Assembly (NCBI RefSeq): GCF_947623445.1
Contig: NC_135242.1
Coordinates: forward strand, 6,200,001-6,264,000
From: Clavelina lepadiformis
Taxonomy: Eukaryota; Chordata; Ascidiacea; Aplousobranchia; Clavelinidae
Direction: 5' to 3'
Length of the DNA stretch: 64,000 nt
In this document: positions 24,688-47,893 of the stretch, piece by piece
Numbering within the stretch: position 1 is the first letter of the stretch
Layout: each line of letters begins with the position of its first letter
The notes under the pieces: model-generated
The model's input: the letters and a program-made list of their open reading frames with translations, nothing else
Database searches by the model: none
What the model was told of the DNA's origin: nothing
Program-made: the position numbers and the translations under genes

Positions 24688-27582
24688 CTAAATACAACCA
24701 CAATGGCTGACGATGAAGTCATTAAGGATGCCATCATCCACAGTATTGGTGTCACCGACATGAAGGTAATGTAAGTTAAAGTAATCGAGAGGGACACAAT
24801 CCACCGTGGGGGGGACTGGAGGTTGTCTGTTCCGAATTTCTTCCTATTAATGTTAATTTTAAAGGTCATAGAGATAATTGTAAAGTTGTAATGGTAAAGA
24901 TCATAACTTAAAAGCTTATCGTTTGGTTATAGACAATGTAGAGAGATATAGATGTTTTGGCGCGTACAATAACGTATAAAATATGTTAAAAACATAGTTA
25001 TTTCCCACATCCACGTATGATGAATAGAAGAGACTGGCAAAAATCAGCTGGTAGAGTACAGTATTTGTTCAGTTATCGTACCCGTTTCATCATAATCGAA
25101 TGATTGGTAGCATTCATATGACTTGACAAAGGATATTCACATCTTCCGTAGCATTCACCCACGTTGTAGTTTGCTTGAGATGGTATGTTCAGCTGTTTAT
25201 CACACTATATTGAGCTTGTTTAACTAATAATTCTGTCTATAAGCCAGAGATATCAAAACATAAACTTTGGGCTCTTTAGAAGCACGGCACGTAAAAATAA
25301 AGAAGTTAGGGGCAAGTAGGCTAATGTGTATACATATTGTACAGTGAAATCTTAAATGTTGAAATGCAATGACAAGAATTTCCCAAGTCTTACCCCTGGT
25401 TTACGTAGATCAAGATGATAATCTTTTCTGCCACATTCTGAATTGTCTGTGTTTTTCCTTAACCCTCGCCGATTTCTCCTGCCTACGAATATAATTCACA
25501 TCGACAAAAGTTATCAGCTAAGGCACAAACGTCAAATGAATAACTAACAACTTTGTATACGTACAAATTGGAAGTTCATTGATCTATTAATTCTATAATG
25601 CCAAAATCATTTGTACCATTACTTAAATCCTCAAGATGAAAAGGAAACAAATCTTCAATCGAATGTACAACAGCTGGTTGCGCATTCTTTCCAATTCGGA
25701 AATGAAAAGTTAAGGAAAGTGCTCTTTGTACAATGTTTGTCAGTTCTGAAATGTTTTCATCTGAAAAGCAATAATTTGAGTTCAATGTTTATTAGTATAA
25801 TCAGTACATAGCCTACCAAGCGCGTATGTTACTGGAAACCTTACAAAAACCTCTACCCTGTAATGAACTTAAACCGTGTTAATAAAAAGGGTGTATTTTT
25901 TTCTGCTACGTTTCATTAATTATTATGTGCATTAATTAAAATAACATTGGTGTCTATTGCAACTACACGCCATATCCAAATTGTCTCAAATAAATGCTTC
26001 TTTTATTGAGTTTAGGGAAGCTCAGAAACAACAAAAACCGCTTTTACAACTACAGTAACGTATGGGAGCACGTGCACGAAGCTGTGACAGGGAGCACGTG
26101 CAAATATGCGTTCAATAAAATATACTGCAACGAAAGGGTTCGTCTACCGCATGATGATATCCCAAGAGAAGTAGCCAACTCACACCAAGTAGCGTAGCTA
26201 AGTAATCTGCCGCTCGGGGCGGACTTACAATTTGCCGGCTTTAAACTTCCAGAGCACGTATGCGTTCTGCGTTACCTGCAAATATTTGCTGAAATGGAGC
26301 AACTTGTACTTGCAGTTTCAATTGTTCATTCTCTATTTTGAAGAACCATGGAGACAATTCATCACGATCCAGGCTGGCCACCATCATATATCCCTCCAGA
26401 GTTGGGCAGGATGACTGCAATTTATACAAATATTGAGTGCAAGTAATAGATTTGTTACCTACAGTTAAAACTCCTTTAAATTACTACCCTTGTCTGTGGG
26501 GGAGGGACACAGGTCATATTGTCAACACTTATAAGTTAGCTGATATTTTTGGGAAGGGGTTAACAGATTAACTTTATAAAACGCTTTCGTAACTGAGCGT
26601 GAGAAAACTAGGGAGTGATATAACTAGTATGAGTCTATTTGCAAAATTTATCGTTCTTATCTGGAAAATCATAAAAACTTGCAGCAGTCCTGGCATGTAT
26701 TTACAAACTGTTCCACCTGCTCGCTCCTGTGTACAGCTGTTTCGAATTCCTGCGATTGCTGGGAAAACTTTCTCACGACCAACGAATATTTTCCATAATA
26801 TTCGTCAATCTGACAAGGTGGCACTCTCAGCAAGGCTAAATCTACCGCCACCAAATCATGATTCAAATATTTGCTCCTGTTACGGAAGTCGGTAAACATT
26901 AAAACTGACGAGTTAGAAAAAATGAAACGTGTCTCCCTGTCCTATATTACAAGATCTTTACAACAGAACTTACGCGTTAAACGCTGGAGCATTGAAAACG
27001 ACTTCGATCACGTCTCCATCAGTTTCCTGTCTAGTTGGAAGAAATGTTTTGCCCTCAATGTCATCAGAAGACGTGCGAGCATCGAAGAAACTCTTCCACT
27101 TTCGTCGAGTGGAGGATGCAAATCTGGAGCAAGATGCCACCATTTTCATGGCGTCTCTTTTTGCGCTGTTGTCTCGATTTTTCATCGCCACTATCTCTGT
27201 AATAATGCAGTATGTGTATGGTAATTTATTAAATTTTGTGTCACATGCTTTATGTATGCCAGACCATTATGGCGTACTTGTTATGTATTCCTTTTCCAAG
27301 GTGGCCAGGTCTCCTGAAACGTAAAATTGGTAAATCAGAATTTGTAAAATAATATTTCTATTTTCATAATTTAGAAATATAATTTAATATTTTAAAAAAT
27401 CGGTGATCATTTGAATTTCAACGACTTATTCTTTATGTGCAATTTATTATAGGTCATTATTAGGTCATTATAGGTCATATTATAGGTCAAACGTTCTTAA
27501 ATATCGATAAATTGTGGGAAAAATTATTTACTACTGTATTTACTCGATTAACTTATTAACATGTATAAGGTTACGGTCAACC

Positions 27583-27613
<31 letters not shown>

Positions 27614-29792
27614 TTAATAATAATACACTCTAAATTAGTTACTAATAACCTCTTAAAATATTCAAGAAAACAAGAATTGACAAACAAGCAATCAAGCCAT
27701 GCTAATTAATAAAGCTTAGATAATTAAATTAAATAAAACTCATCACAAAGTTAGGCGCACTTTAATCAAATTATTCATGAATAACATTCTGCAGACATAT
27801 AGACATCTTACTTATCTGAAAGCGTTAGTTAGCATTGCTGACTAAAAGTATGCCAAGCTGTTTTTGTATTAACCTATACACCATACAATATATCTGAAAA
27901 GAAAACATTGTCACCAGCATCGGTAAAAATGCTAATCACATGAATTTTTATTTGTTACTGTACACCATTACACAAACCATTAAAACAACTACACATATAC
28001 CGGAGAATTTTTATTTATTTGAAAACGTATGCAGTAGGTACTATTACAGGCTTTCATACAGTACACGCATAGTGTTTTATATAGTACTATACTAAAATGT
28101 TTTAGTATTAATAATATTAATTAATCATATATTTAGTATTAATTTTTACACCATACAATACACTTCAAAGGAGAATATTGCTGCTATAATATCGGTAAAA
28201 ACAAATCATCACATTATTGATTTTTATTCGTTATTTGCACACCATTACACAAACTGATTAGTCCATAAAAACATAAACAGGATTATTCAACAAATTATTT
28301 CTAGATTTTTTAATTAATTGCATGCTGCATTTGAGCACGTTGTATACCTGTTTTTGATATGACTTTACAAAAACCTGTGCAAAAAATATTATTAAAAATC
28401 CCATTATGAAATAACTTGGCGTTTGTTTTTGCAAAACCTTGAGCACTTTCACAGTAGAATGCACCAAAGTTTATGAAAGGTCTAAAGTCTACAGTACAAA
28501 TAGTTAGTTTTCTGTCATATCGGCACGTTTTAATTTGTTCATTAAAACAGAAGCACTGTAACATTACAGGTTGATGCGAAAACCGTTACATGTATACATG
28601 TATAATAGTCAAAAATTACTCGCATGTGTGTTCTTTAATTATACGTAAATAACAAATAACGACAAAACAAGTGTTTACACTTACGCCTGGTTCTGTGGCG
28701 ACTTGTGTCCTTGACCGTCATATCCCGAGCCATCGCGCGCATTTCATGACATCGTCTGTCGTTGTCTCTATCGTAAACAAATTTCAAGAAGTTTCAATTT
28801 ACTTTGCTTGTTTATCGCAAATCAAAAACTCGTATCCTGCAAAACTATTTGACGGGGATAACTAGTTTTATGTCAAATTATGAAGATATACTGATTAAAA
28901 GATTGTTATCAGCGACTACCAGGCGGTGACGCATCGTCTGCAGCCTTTTGTCTAGAAACCGCATGCAACAGCTATCATAAATAAAATTGACCAAAACGGG
29001 CAAAACCTCGAGAAAAGAATTGTCAATAAACTTAGGGGTGTAAGTTAACACCGGAACTTTACAGCACTAAATTTGAGCAAAATCGAAAGAAATGTTCATT
29101 TTTATTAACACATCAAACCGACTTGACTTGGTAAACTGAATTTTACGTTATATTATTTTGTTAGTTAAGCGCAGTGATTCTCAAACATTCGCGATTCCTG
29201 GCCCTTACAGTGACCCTCAAATGGCCCCCTGCTCAGCAATAAAAAATGTAGATTGCAAAACACTTTTTACTTCACTACTGCGTGTGCAGCAGCCTTCGCA
29301 CCGCTAATTTTGCATAACAAACACAAGCACAAAAACGTGATAAAATTATGTCCCGCTTTGCCTCGTCTTCCCCTTCTACTACAAATAGCTCACTAGTGAG
29401 GCGTCTGCTCGTGGCCCCCGTAGAACGCCCTCATGAACCCCGGTTGAGAAACTTTGGTGTAGTACATATATTATGGACGTGACCTGTTCTTCAGTCGTTA
29501 CAGTTCATTGATAGTTGCATTGCAGCACTGATAAAGGGTGATTTTAAGCACCTCAATCGAAGATAACCAATGTTGTATAATCGTTAAACCAAAAGTGCAT
29601 GAAAAACCTAAAGTACGCAAAGCAGAAGACTTACGATATAACTCCCTTCAAACAATCAACGATGAAAGCTTCTTCCGAGCGGCTGGGTGAAAAGTTGTCC
29701 GTGAGCCCACCAGAACGATGCAACACTCGGCTGATCTGTGCCCCAGTCAAAGTCATACCCACCACGAATAGAACTAAAAGAATTAGCTTCAT
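24688..29792 (-). CDS. Divergent TGF-beta superfamily ligand, copy B
   Basis: Inverted paralogue of the gene at 7280-12333. Nine exons on the minus strand, 29792-29635, 28767-28685, 27196-26974, 26876-26717, 26414-26276, 25760-25617, 25482-25394, 25192-25082 and 24843-24688, have exactly the same lengths as copy A and give 420 residues without a stop, so both copies look functional. Signal peptide, prodomain, basic cleavage region (RRNRRGLRK) and the six cystine-knot cysteines are all kept, including GECYGRCEYPLSSHMNATNH and the terminal HCGC. As in copy A, VDCVPL has a single Cys in place of CC. About 14 residues differ from copy A in the mature part (about 110 residues), against about 11 in the roughly 300-residue prodomain. 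Expression or dimer partnership between the copies is inference only. Confidence 0.9.
27586..27613. repeat. TAA microsatellite
   Basis: About nine uninterrupted TAA units in intron 2 of ligand copy B, followed by imperfect units. Not present in copy A. Confidence 0.85.
27870..28260. repeat. Diverged direct duplication in intron 2 of ligand copy B
   Basis: Two related blocks of about 120 bases, near 27870-27990 and 28140-28260, share ACACCATACAATA, a TCGGTAAAAA core and CACCATTACACAAAC. Copy A appears to have one such block (around 8525-8645). This indicates a local tandem duplication after the arms separated, or a loss in arm A. Confidence 0.5.
29172..29458. mobile_element. hAT-like MITE, degenerate
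   Basis: Starts CAGTGATTCTCAAAC and ends with a related inverted segment (GTTGAGAAACTTTGGTG), with GTGGCCCCC-type internal sequence usual in hAT MITEs. No clean 8-bp duplication was found, so it is older or eroded. It lies in intron 1 of copy B and has no counterpart in copy A. Confidence 0.5.
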
Positions 29793-29987
29793 AATTCTTA
29801 TAGAAAAGCAGCGTGTTGTAGTAATCAGGGCGTCTATTACAAACAATTGTTAGAAAAAATACAAAACCTGTCTTTTTGTAACACATCTCAAAGACTGCCG
29901 TTCCCAAGCTATTTATACAATCTGTATCTTGCCAGGGTGCTTTCGGGGTATCGTTAAAGTCATGTGAGCCCCATACTTGGTCGAGGA

Positions 29988-29994
29988 CTTTTAT
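29988..29994 (-). promoter_or_regulatory. TATA-like element of ligand copy B
   Basis: ATAAAAG on the minus strand, at the place where copy A has TATATAA. The flanking bases are conserved, so the two core promoters differ mainly in this box. Confidence 0.4.
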
Positions 29995-30034
29995 GTGCCA
30001 TGGTCACGCTCCAAAAACTTTCTCCTCCTATTTA

Positions 30035-30042
30035 TTACGTCA
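30035..30042 (-). promoter_or_regulatory. CRE-like site upstream of ligand copy B
   Basis: TGACGTAA on the minus strand, matching the site at 7030-7037 in copy A and conserved within an otherwise mutated upstream region. Confidence 0.4.
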
Positions 30043-31209
30043 TGGTATTTTTTCAGTTTCTCAAAAACCAAAGTCAAGATTAGTTTATTTCGTAGCCTGA
30101 GGTAGCCTAAACCTTTTTTTCCAGAAAAGTTCTGCACGAAAGAATTACCTTCTATGATTCTGCATACACAACCGAACATTCATCATCTAGTCATCTAGTG
30201 AAAAGAATTGACCTATATAGCGAGTTAAACAAAAAGTTTAAAGTGATAATTGCCACGTGCGGTTGCTTTTTTATTTCTAAAACTTTGCTAAGCAAATGAA
30301 CGAGGACTGTTTGGATAACTTTAATCACGACCTAGTTTATCTTTAAGTTGTATAAATTATTAACCGAATCAAAGCATGATTAACTCTTAGTATTTGCAAC
30401 TCAATGCGTTTCTGAACAAACTTGCGGACAGACACGACGACGACATTGAGCTAAATGTTTGCAATCTACTGCACATGTGAATGTTGAAGAACTACTGCAC
30501 TGCAATGACGTGGGAAATTGCTGCTAGGTCGATGAAATATAGTTGTATTCTTGGTGATGAAAAGACATAGCCTATAATAATGATTGTCTTGACTTATAAA
30601 ACAAGTTTTTAATTATACATTTCTACTTTCTATATTTAAACACAAATTGCCAGTGTGGATTTCGTAATAGGCTGTGCTTAATCTTGCCTAAAAATTCCCG
30701 CGGTTAATCTCACCCTCTAATTGCTGCAGAGAGTTTTACCGAACATCTGGATTTCGGTAATTAAAGGAGTTTAAAAAGCCTAGTTTTATTAACTGCTACG
30801 CTATGTGTGTGGCATATATTTAAGTTTATCCTGTTTATAATTCTTTGCTACAAACAACGAGAAATTTCTTTGATTTCAACTCAAGAGCGATATCGACGCC
30901 TGATAAGATAACCTTTTTGACTTAAATCAAATTTTCTTGACTTTTCAAAGAAAACGTTCGAAACAGCAACTTCCTTGGTTTGCGTTGATCTTACATGGTC
31001 TAAATGTACATAATGAGATGGCGTCACATGGCGACTACACTTTATATCTCGACTAATTTAATCAAGGTTATGAAAATGCTTTATCAACATGTGAAGTAAT
31101 GCCTAATCACTTGCTTGTGGGTAAGATAATCGGCTTAGTAATCCAACTTACACAATATCGGTGACCGTGCCAAAACCTGTGATGAAAGGATGGGAGACAG
31201 TATTGAAAA

Positions 31210-33258
31210 TCTACTTGTTGTGACAAGTGCAGCAGTGATCGATTATTTGCAACCAATTAAACGGCAAAAACGGACAGGAAATATTTAAAAAGGAACCAAT
31301 TACGCAATAGCCTAATGATGTAATATTACAGTATTTTTCTTGCTGTTCGTATTACTTTAAACTTTGATTTCGTCAAAAACAAGACAATGTCTGGCGTATA
31401 TGTAAATGAAATTGGTTTATACGAAGTTCGTTTCCGGTTGATGTACACTGACTTATACTGTATTATAGGCTTATGAGGTTTGTTGTGGTTTGCTAGTCTG
31501 TGAAAATCTTTTTTAAAACATCTGTTTGAAATTAAGTTTGTGACGTTAGCGCCAAACCGTCACACCAAACTGAACTTTGAACTTTCCCTTTCAAATCTTG
31601 CACCTCACAAGCTCAACTCTGAACTTAATCTCTGACATTCAACTAAAAACTATGCAAGAGCATTTCAAACTCGGATTGGTTTATTGTTATTGTTTGAATA
31701 CACATTAAGACTGATTAATAAACAAATAGGTTATACGCAGCATTTTAAATTTAATTCAAAAAATGATACCAGAAGTCTACTAGACCTTAATTATTATCTG
31801 CAAGAACTTCAAAGGCACGGACACATAAAACCACAAGTAGATTTCATTTTGTGCATCACAACTATAAACTGACTTAACTCAGCACAAGCCAAGTTACGAG
31901 TTGATAAAACAGTTCATGATTACATCATAATCATATTGCAACGTGTCATAAAAGTCTTGGAAATATTATCCTTGAGCTTGCTAAAAACAACGGTACAATA
32001 AAATAAAAACAGTTTATTAACAATCAGGTGTAAGGTTAGAGCTAAAAGCTAATGTTAACACAATGAGGCTAAAACTTGCTCAATGAGTTGATTTATTCAG
32101 TATTTATTTTACGTTTACTAACAATTAAAAATAATATATTACCCAATGCAAGATTTTTCAAGCTACTTCAAACAGAAATAATCAAAAGTCTCTTTCACCT
32201 AAAATGCTAAATGTACAAAATCACGGATTAAACAGATAAAGAAAGAACTAAATTACTGTAAATAAAACAACTAAGAAATAAAAAAGTAAAGGATGAAAGT
32301 AAAACACATTACAAATTGAAACATGATTATTCAGGTAAAACAAACGTTTAAACTTCACTTGTAGTATATAGTGCGAAACAAGATTACACAACGACAAAGA
32401 AAATGCAAAAACAAAACGATCTCATGAAAATGCACGCTCAGCCTGTTTCACCAATTATAGTGCAGAAATATGACACGAAATTTTTAGAAACCTGAAACAA
32501 GTAAAAACAAAAACAACGGAAGCAAAAACAACACTTGGCTGAAATTATACAGATAAAACACCAGTCTACTTTACAATAAGAGTAACCAAATAGCTGTGTA
32601 TAGGGTCAGGTGTATACAATTTACAGTGCATACGGCATTCATATACATAGACAAGCATTAGACAGCTAGATTGTTCAAAAGTGCAAGCGTTGCTTATAGC
32701 AAAGTTTGTAATGAGTTTCGCAACATTAAAACGAAAAAACATCAAACGAAAATCCGTTATCGCATTTCCCATTTCACGCAGGCAGCGGGAAACACAGAAA
32801 TCAAAGCGAAAAAGCCACTTATGGATTTGGAATTCAAGCTCACCGTTAACTGTAATATCTCACCACTTTGGGGAACATTGAGTAGACTCCAACAAGATTG
32901 GGAATAACTTCATTACAATGCATTGTATGATGTGATGGAATAAAAAATGTGCGGAAATCGCATCGAAAAAGTAAAATTTAATTTCCTGTTATGAGTCGGT
33001 GCTCGCAAAAACGACTGTGCTGAATCGTAAAAGAAAGAAATAATAGATGCAAAACACTAACATGCCAAACACTTTCGAAACATAGTTTGAAGAAAACCAA
33101 GAAGAAAGAACGTGAAAACAAGCAAAACATATTCGCTCGTTCCCAACTCAAATATTTATACATAAAAATGCCATTTGTTGGATCAGTCGATCAATACACG
33201 ACCTAAGGACAAGGCAATGGTTTGGCAAATTTGATCAAACTCCAGCGACAATTTTTTT
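31210..33258. other. Intergenic stretch and probable copine 3' UTR
   Basis: No exon recognised. The right part, next to the copine stop codon at 33259, is likely its 3' untranslated region. AT-rich with short spurious open frames only. Confidence 0.4.
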
Positions 33259-42991
<9,733 letters not shown>

Positions 42992-44836
42992 AATAGGTCA
43001 GAAAAAAACGTTTGAATTAAACTAAAACTTTACGATCACTAAACAGAAAAACACTATTCAAACAAATTCAACAAAATGACATGTTCTGTATCATAATGTA
43101 TATAATACAATGTACATAAAGTATTCATTATATGTAAAATAACCTGACAGGCATACTACATAATTGACAACAAACTGTGTTAAACTTGAATCAAATTGAA
43201 CAATTATGGTCATAGAAACTATCGGTCGCCTATGAATAAACATTTAATTTAGTCTTAAATTAATCTTAGAATTCTGCACAGCAACAAAATTAACATATTG
43301 ACAAGATTGGCCCATTAAAAAAGTAACAAGGACGAATTAAAAATAACAAAAACTACTTGTACTTGAATAGGTCGCTGAGGACAGATATTACGATAAAATT
43401 ACAAGATTTTATAAAAAAGAAACTTTGTTCAACAAAGGTCATTGCCGTTATTCAATCTGAAAAGTAAAACTTAACAAAAAAGATCTGATAGTATATATAT
43501 GGCAAGAGAACACTGCAACTTTCAAAAAGTTTAACACCAAAATTTACTGAGACATGTACGTTTAAAAGACAGATTCTAATTTCAGCATTTATCTGGGCAG
43601 TATAGGCTAGTTGTTAAATATACCGTACTCTTTGTTGCTCTGAGTTATGAGCAAACTACGCAGCTACCCAGCAAAACTCAGTAAACAACCACCACAGACA
43701 AGTAGACGAACGCTAGCAAATGAAAGAAGATTTGAAAGCATTTGTTGAAACGCCTGAGAGCTTTATTTACCTAGTACGTCATCTGTCTACAGTCATGTGA
43801 CCATGCTGCTTTGGTGTTTCGGTGACGTAAACCGGGAAATCCCCTACAATCACGAGCACAATTTTTTTGTTATTTTCCATAACGGTCAGCAATCACATAA
43901 TATTCACGTACGCATGGAGTTTATGGCAAATCTCTAGTGATATAAGCAGAAAATGTTGGATAACTGAATTGCTGGTACTATGTTACACTGTTACAATGTG
44001 AGCGAGGACGTGGTTGATAGGCTAACTTGTTTTACTTCTGCTTCGATGGTATGAGTTCTCATTTCTCAAACGGCGTGACTATGCTGTTAGTTGCTTAAAT
44101 TCTGTCTATACATATTACTAAATTATAAAGTTCCCATTTTGTTTATTATCAGACACGAAGGCTTTCACCTTCGGGCAAAGCTTACTGAATGTTACATTGC
44201 GCTTGGTAACAAGTGAAATCGAAAATGGTAAAAAGGGAAGATTGCACACATTACATCGGTATTTATATGTGGCACACCAGTTCAAGTGAGGTAATTTATC
44301 TGACGTCATTAAGGAGAATTCAAATCCGGTCAACAACTGAATGGTAAGATCCCAAAATCAAATTCAAGCATCTCGAAAACAACTCATGACTCGTGACGTA
44401 ATCGTCACAACACTAAATTGAACTCTTTTTTAATCGCTTTATGGCGCATGTGGAAAAAGGTTATTAGGTATGCACTAACTTGTCCTGAATACTATTAGTT
44501 TGTATTTTAATTAGTATAATATAGTAAACACACAATAAATACGGACAGTAAAGTATGGTATCAAAATCTTTTTCGACTGACTGAGGAGAGTTTTTGACCG
44601 ACTTAAACTTGGCGATGATTTTTCATCGTTCAAGCCCGGGGCACCGAGCTAGCTAGTGTGCAAGTTTCGATTATCAGATACACTTATTTTTAGGTTTTTG
44701 AACTTTGTTTATATTGTACAGTATTGCACGAATTCGGAACTGTTTACCAGGACCATAGAACAACAACAAGCGTCGTCAACGCCTTGCCAAATAGATCTTT
44801 TAGGGACATTACAATTTACAGCGGTAGCGTCAAGAG

Positions 44837-45164
44837 CAGCGATTCCCAACCGCGGCTTTTAGATCCGCATGCGGCTCCAAGTTAGCCTTCTTGCGGCTCT
44901 CATTTACCCCTGAAAATCCCACAAAAATATAAAAAATCTATTTATAATAATTAGGGCTTATATATTTATTATTTTGACTTGTCAAAAAAAGTCAAAAATT
45001 GGTCAAAATTTGTGTTATTTTTCTTGTTAGTGTTGCTATTCATTGGTACATGCTTTCATGCTTTAAAATTTTCGTTATAATTACTTGAGTGTTTTCATGC
45101 GGCTCCATGCATACTCTGAAGTTTGAAATTCGGCCCCGACACCAAAAAAGGTTGGGAACCACTG
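44837..45164. mobile_element. hAT MITE with perfect 8-bp target duplication
   Basis: A 328-bp element, ends CAGCGATTCCCAACC and GGTTGGGAACCACTG, flanked by GTCAAGAG at 44829-44836 and 45165-45172. Internal GCGGCTC words near both ends are typical of this MITE type. No coding capacity. Confidence 0.9.
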
Positions 45165-46833
45165 GTCAAGAGGATCGAAAACGGGCGCATTAATGTATGT
45201 CCAGTACTCTATATTAATATTAACCAATCGTCTATCGAGCCGATTTGGAACAAAAACTGTTTCTCTAAAGACAAAGCTTGTTTCGTCCTGACATCATTCC
45301 CACGTTTTGTCAACATGTGTTGTATCAGCCGACTACTGTATATTCCTAGTACAGCATCTCTTTTAAATGTCTTTTGTTACCTTTTTTTCATCCTATTTTT
45401 TAAACGTTTGTTGCAAAATGAAACATTAGGTATAGACTCTGGAGGTACAGAACATAGGTAATGCAGTTTTACTCAGCAATAATTCAGGCGAGCTAGTTTG
45501 CTTATAACAAAACTGGTCTTTTTGGTAGTATTTCTGTAGTAATATTTTCTAGAAGTTTGTGCTATTAGTAAAATGCAGTCGGCCTACAGAAAAACGCATA
45601 TTGCAAATTACAGGAAGATATTCAAACAATTGTGAACAAATTTCGATGACATATAAGCTTAATGTTGCACCATAGACTACTATCACGAATAAATGAATAA
45701 GATCTACATGGGATCAAAATAAAAAATACTGAAATAAAACCGTTAAGGGATGGAATATACTCAAAACCGTATTTAATTAAGTACGGAAAAGGTTCAAGAA
45801 CTCTTTGCTTTGACGGAGTAATTTATTCATTACATTTTGAACTGTAGTAGTCCATGATTGCACCAGAGCAACGTATAAAATGACGTCATAATCTGGCTTA
45901 CAGAATTTTCCCACCAAAATTATATCGGTTTCCGTCATCTAACTCGTTCTCATTTACAAAGGTTATTCTAAGAGAAAGCATAACTCGGGTGTTAAACTTA
46001 AAGGGTTGAAGCTCATTTGCTAGTGTTTGTTGTAATATGATTTTAAATTTTAATATTTTGAAAATACAAATCAAGCCGAACCCAAAAAATTCAAGAGAGT
46101 AATGTTGGTCTTAAAAACAACCAATCGCAAAAATATATAAACCAGGCAGTTGACAGTCATTTTATCTGTTTTGAAATATCCAAGAAACATTAATGTCAGA
46201 AACAAGGGGATCTAGCAAACCTTCTCATAGCAATAGGCGACCGTAACGATCGACGACCAACAACTAAATGCTTTTACACAGGAACGGTAGATCTTGTCCT
46301 TCAGTTTGTCTTGCTTGTAATTGTTAGTTAATCTATTTAAATTCTTGTGATGACTCATCATTGATAACCTTTACCGTTGTTATCAATTATTTAACTTGTA
46401 AGCAGGATACTGTGATTTAATATGGACTTGTTTCAGTCGGGACAAAACGTCCATCAGAAGTTAACCAGACCAACTATTAACCTTAATTTCAAACAAAACG
46501 ATCACACACTTAAAGGAACAAGGGAGTGAAATTCAGCCAACCTTTATCCACAATATGTTCAACTTACCAAAGTGTAAGCTACGCCTTTCGTCAAAGGAAA
46601 AAGTAGCCTACACCCTGTAGCCCTAACTACATTAATAGTCACTCTTAAAAGAAAGAAAGCCTTGGACAATTCTAATCAAGGTATTATAAATCAAGAAAGA
46701 AGAGAAGAACTAGTGTAATCAATCTCTTTAAAGACTTTGAACGTTATTGGCATGAAGTTACGTGATTTGCACCGTTGAAAATACTATACTGCACCAGTAT
46801 GGTTAGCCGTGTGTGTCAGTCTGTCAGAACACC

Positions 46834-47203
46834 CTTCTTTCAACGCGTTCGTAATTTACGAAAGCGTAAGTAACATATTTTGACTGGCCGAAAGGTTCAT
46901 AAGAAAGTGTTGATAAATTGCATGCACGCTAAACTATTGTGTAGAAAAACATAGCTGTGTTGGCCGAACAGGTCATTATCATACGCAATTGTAAAGTGTG
47001 AACGCGTTGACAAAAACACGCGTTCCCTAATTGTCAATCACAGCTACAGCAATTTTTTGCTCGATAATTCAACGTTCATGCAATTTGCGAATGCGTATGT
47101 AATTTACCAACGCGTTATTATGACTCTTTCAGCCAGGCAAGCATTTTACTTACGCGTTCGCAATTTGCGAACGTGTTCTCAATTATGAACACGTTGAAAG
47201 AAG
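46834..47203. mobile_element. MITE with ACGCGTTCG-rich inverted structure
   Basis: Inverted ends CTTCTTTCAACG at 46834 and 47203. Inside, repeated motifs of the type ACGCGTTCG(T/C)AATTT(A/G)CGAA and AACGCGTT lie in both orientations, so the element could fold back extensively. No target duplication was clear and no coding content was seen. Superfamily unknown. Confidence 0.65.
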
Positions 47204-47721
47204 CGAATTCTCACAAACATGGCTCACCATACACCATACACAGTTTTGAGGAACTAAGCACTCAAAACAAAACTGTAAAAATGGTCTTTTATCAAAAGAA
47301 AAATAAGTTGCCGAACACAAAAAGGGGCAATGCCATAAACACTATATTTTATGACATGTTACAACGCAAAAGTTTAGACTCTAGATGGCTAAAGCTTTGG
47401 TTTAGTTGAATTTGAGGTGATCCATTGTTTTTTTACAAAATATAACAGCTTATTAATGCCACCTTACGGTTTCTTTTTACGTGCAAGTATCTCGCATACC
47501 TGCTTTTGTTGCCTGAAAAAATGATAGAATTAAAAAGCTTTTTTCTTTTTGTGCGGAATCTATCAATAGCTTCAGATTATTTTTAAAACTCCAATTCGGT
47601 CAAGAAAATAAACTCGAATTCGGATTTCTTGGCGTTGAGGCTTAGTAGAGAGAGAAAAAATAAGTTGCAAAATACTAGCAGAATCTACCTTATGTACATT
47701 TGATGCAGCAAGAGAGGTGAG

Positions 47722-47893
47722 CAGTGGTGGGATTCAGCTGGTTCGTGCGAACCGGTTCTTGGAATTTTAATGACCTCCGCGAACCGGTTTTTAGCAAAGG
47801 TATGAATAGGCCTATGTGTATATCGGCCCCGGGTCAACATGGCAAGCTGCTAGTGGGAGAATCGAATGTTAAAATATTTGAATCCCACCACTG
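47722..47893. mobile_element. Short hAT-like MITE
   Basis: Perfect 14-bp inverted ends CAGTGGTGGGATTC at 47722-47735 and its complement at 47880-47893, with GAACCGGTT words inside. Flanks GAGGTGAG and GAGGCGCC match only in part, so the target duplication is not secure. Confidence 0.75.

Larger units (their letters stand above)
24280..31210 (-). repeat. Arm B of a large inverted duplication
   Basis: The reverse complement of arm A (about 1950-12750), carrying ligand copy B. It lacks the 3.86-kb transposon of arm A: near 31150 the two flanking sequences are joined around a single TA. It has its own insertion-like differences, including a hAT-like MITE in intron 1 (29172-29458) and an extra duplicated block in intron 2. 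Edges are approximate. Confidence 0.85.

Noticed and set aside
26871..27324. Open frames of 117 and 131 codons on the plus strand
   Set aside because: They are antisense to exons 3 and 4 of ligand copy B, whose minus-strand exons match copy A in length and phase.
45123..45461. 112-codon frame on the plus strand
   Set aside because: Begins inside a hAT MITE and runs through its target duplication, so it is not a gene.
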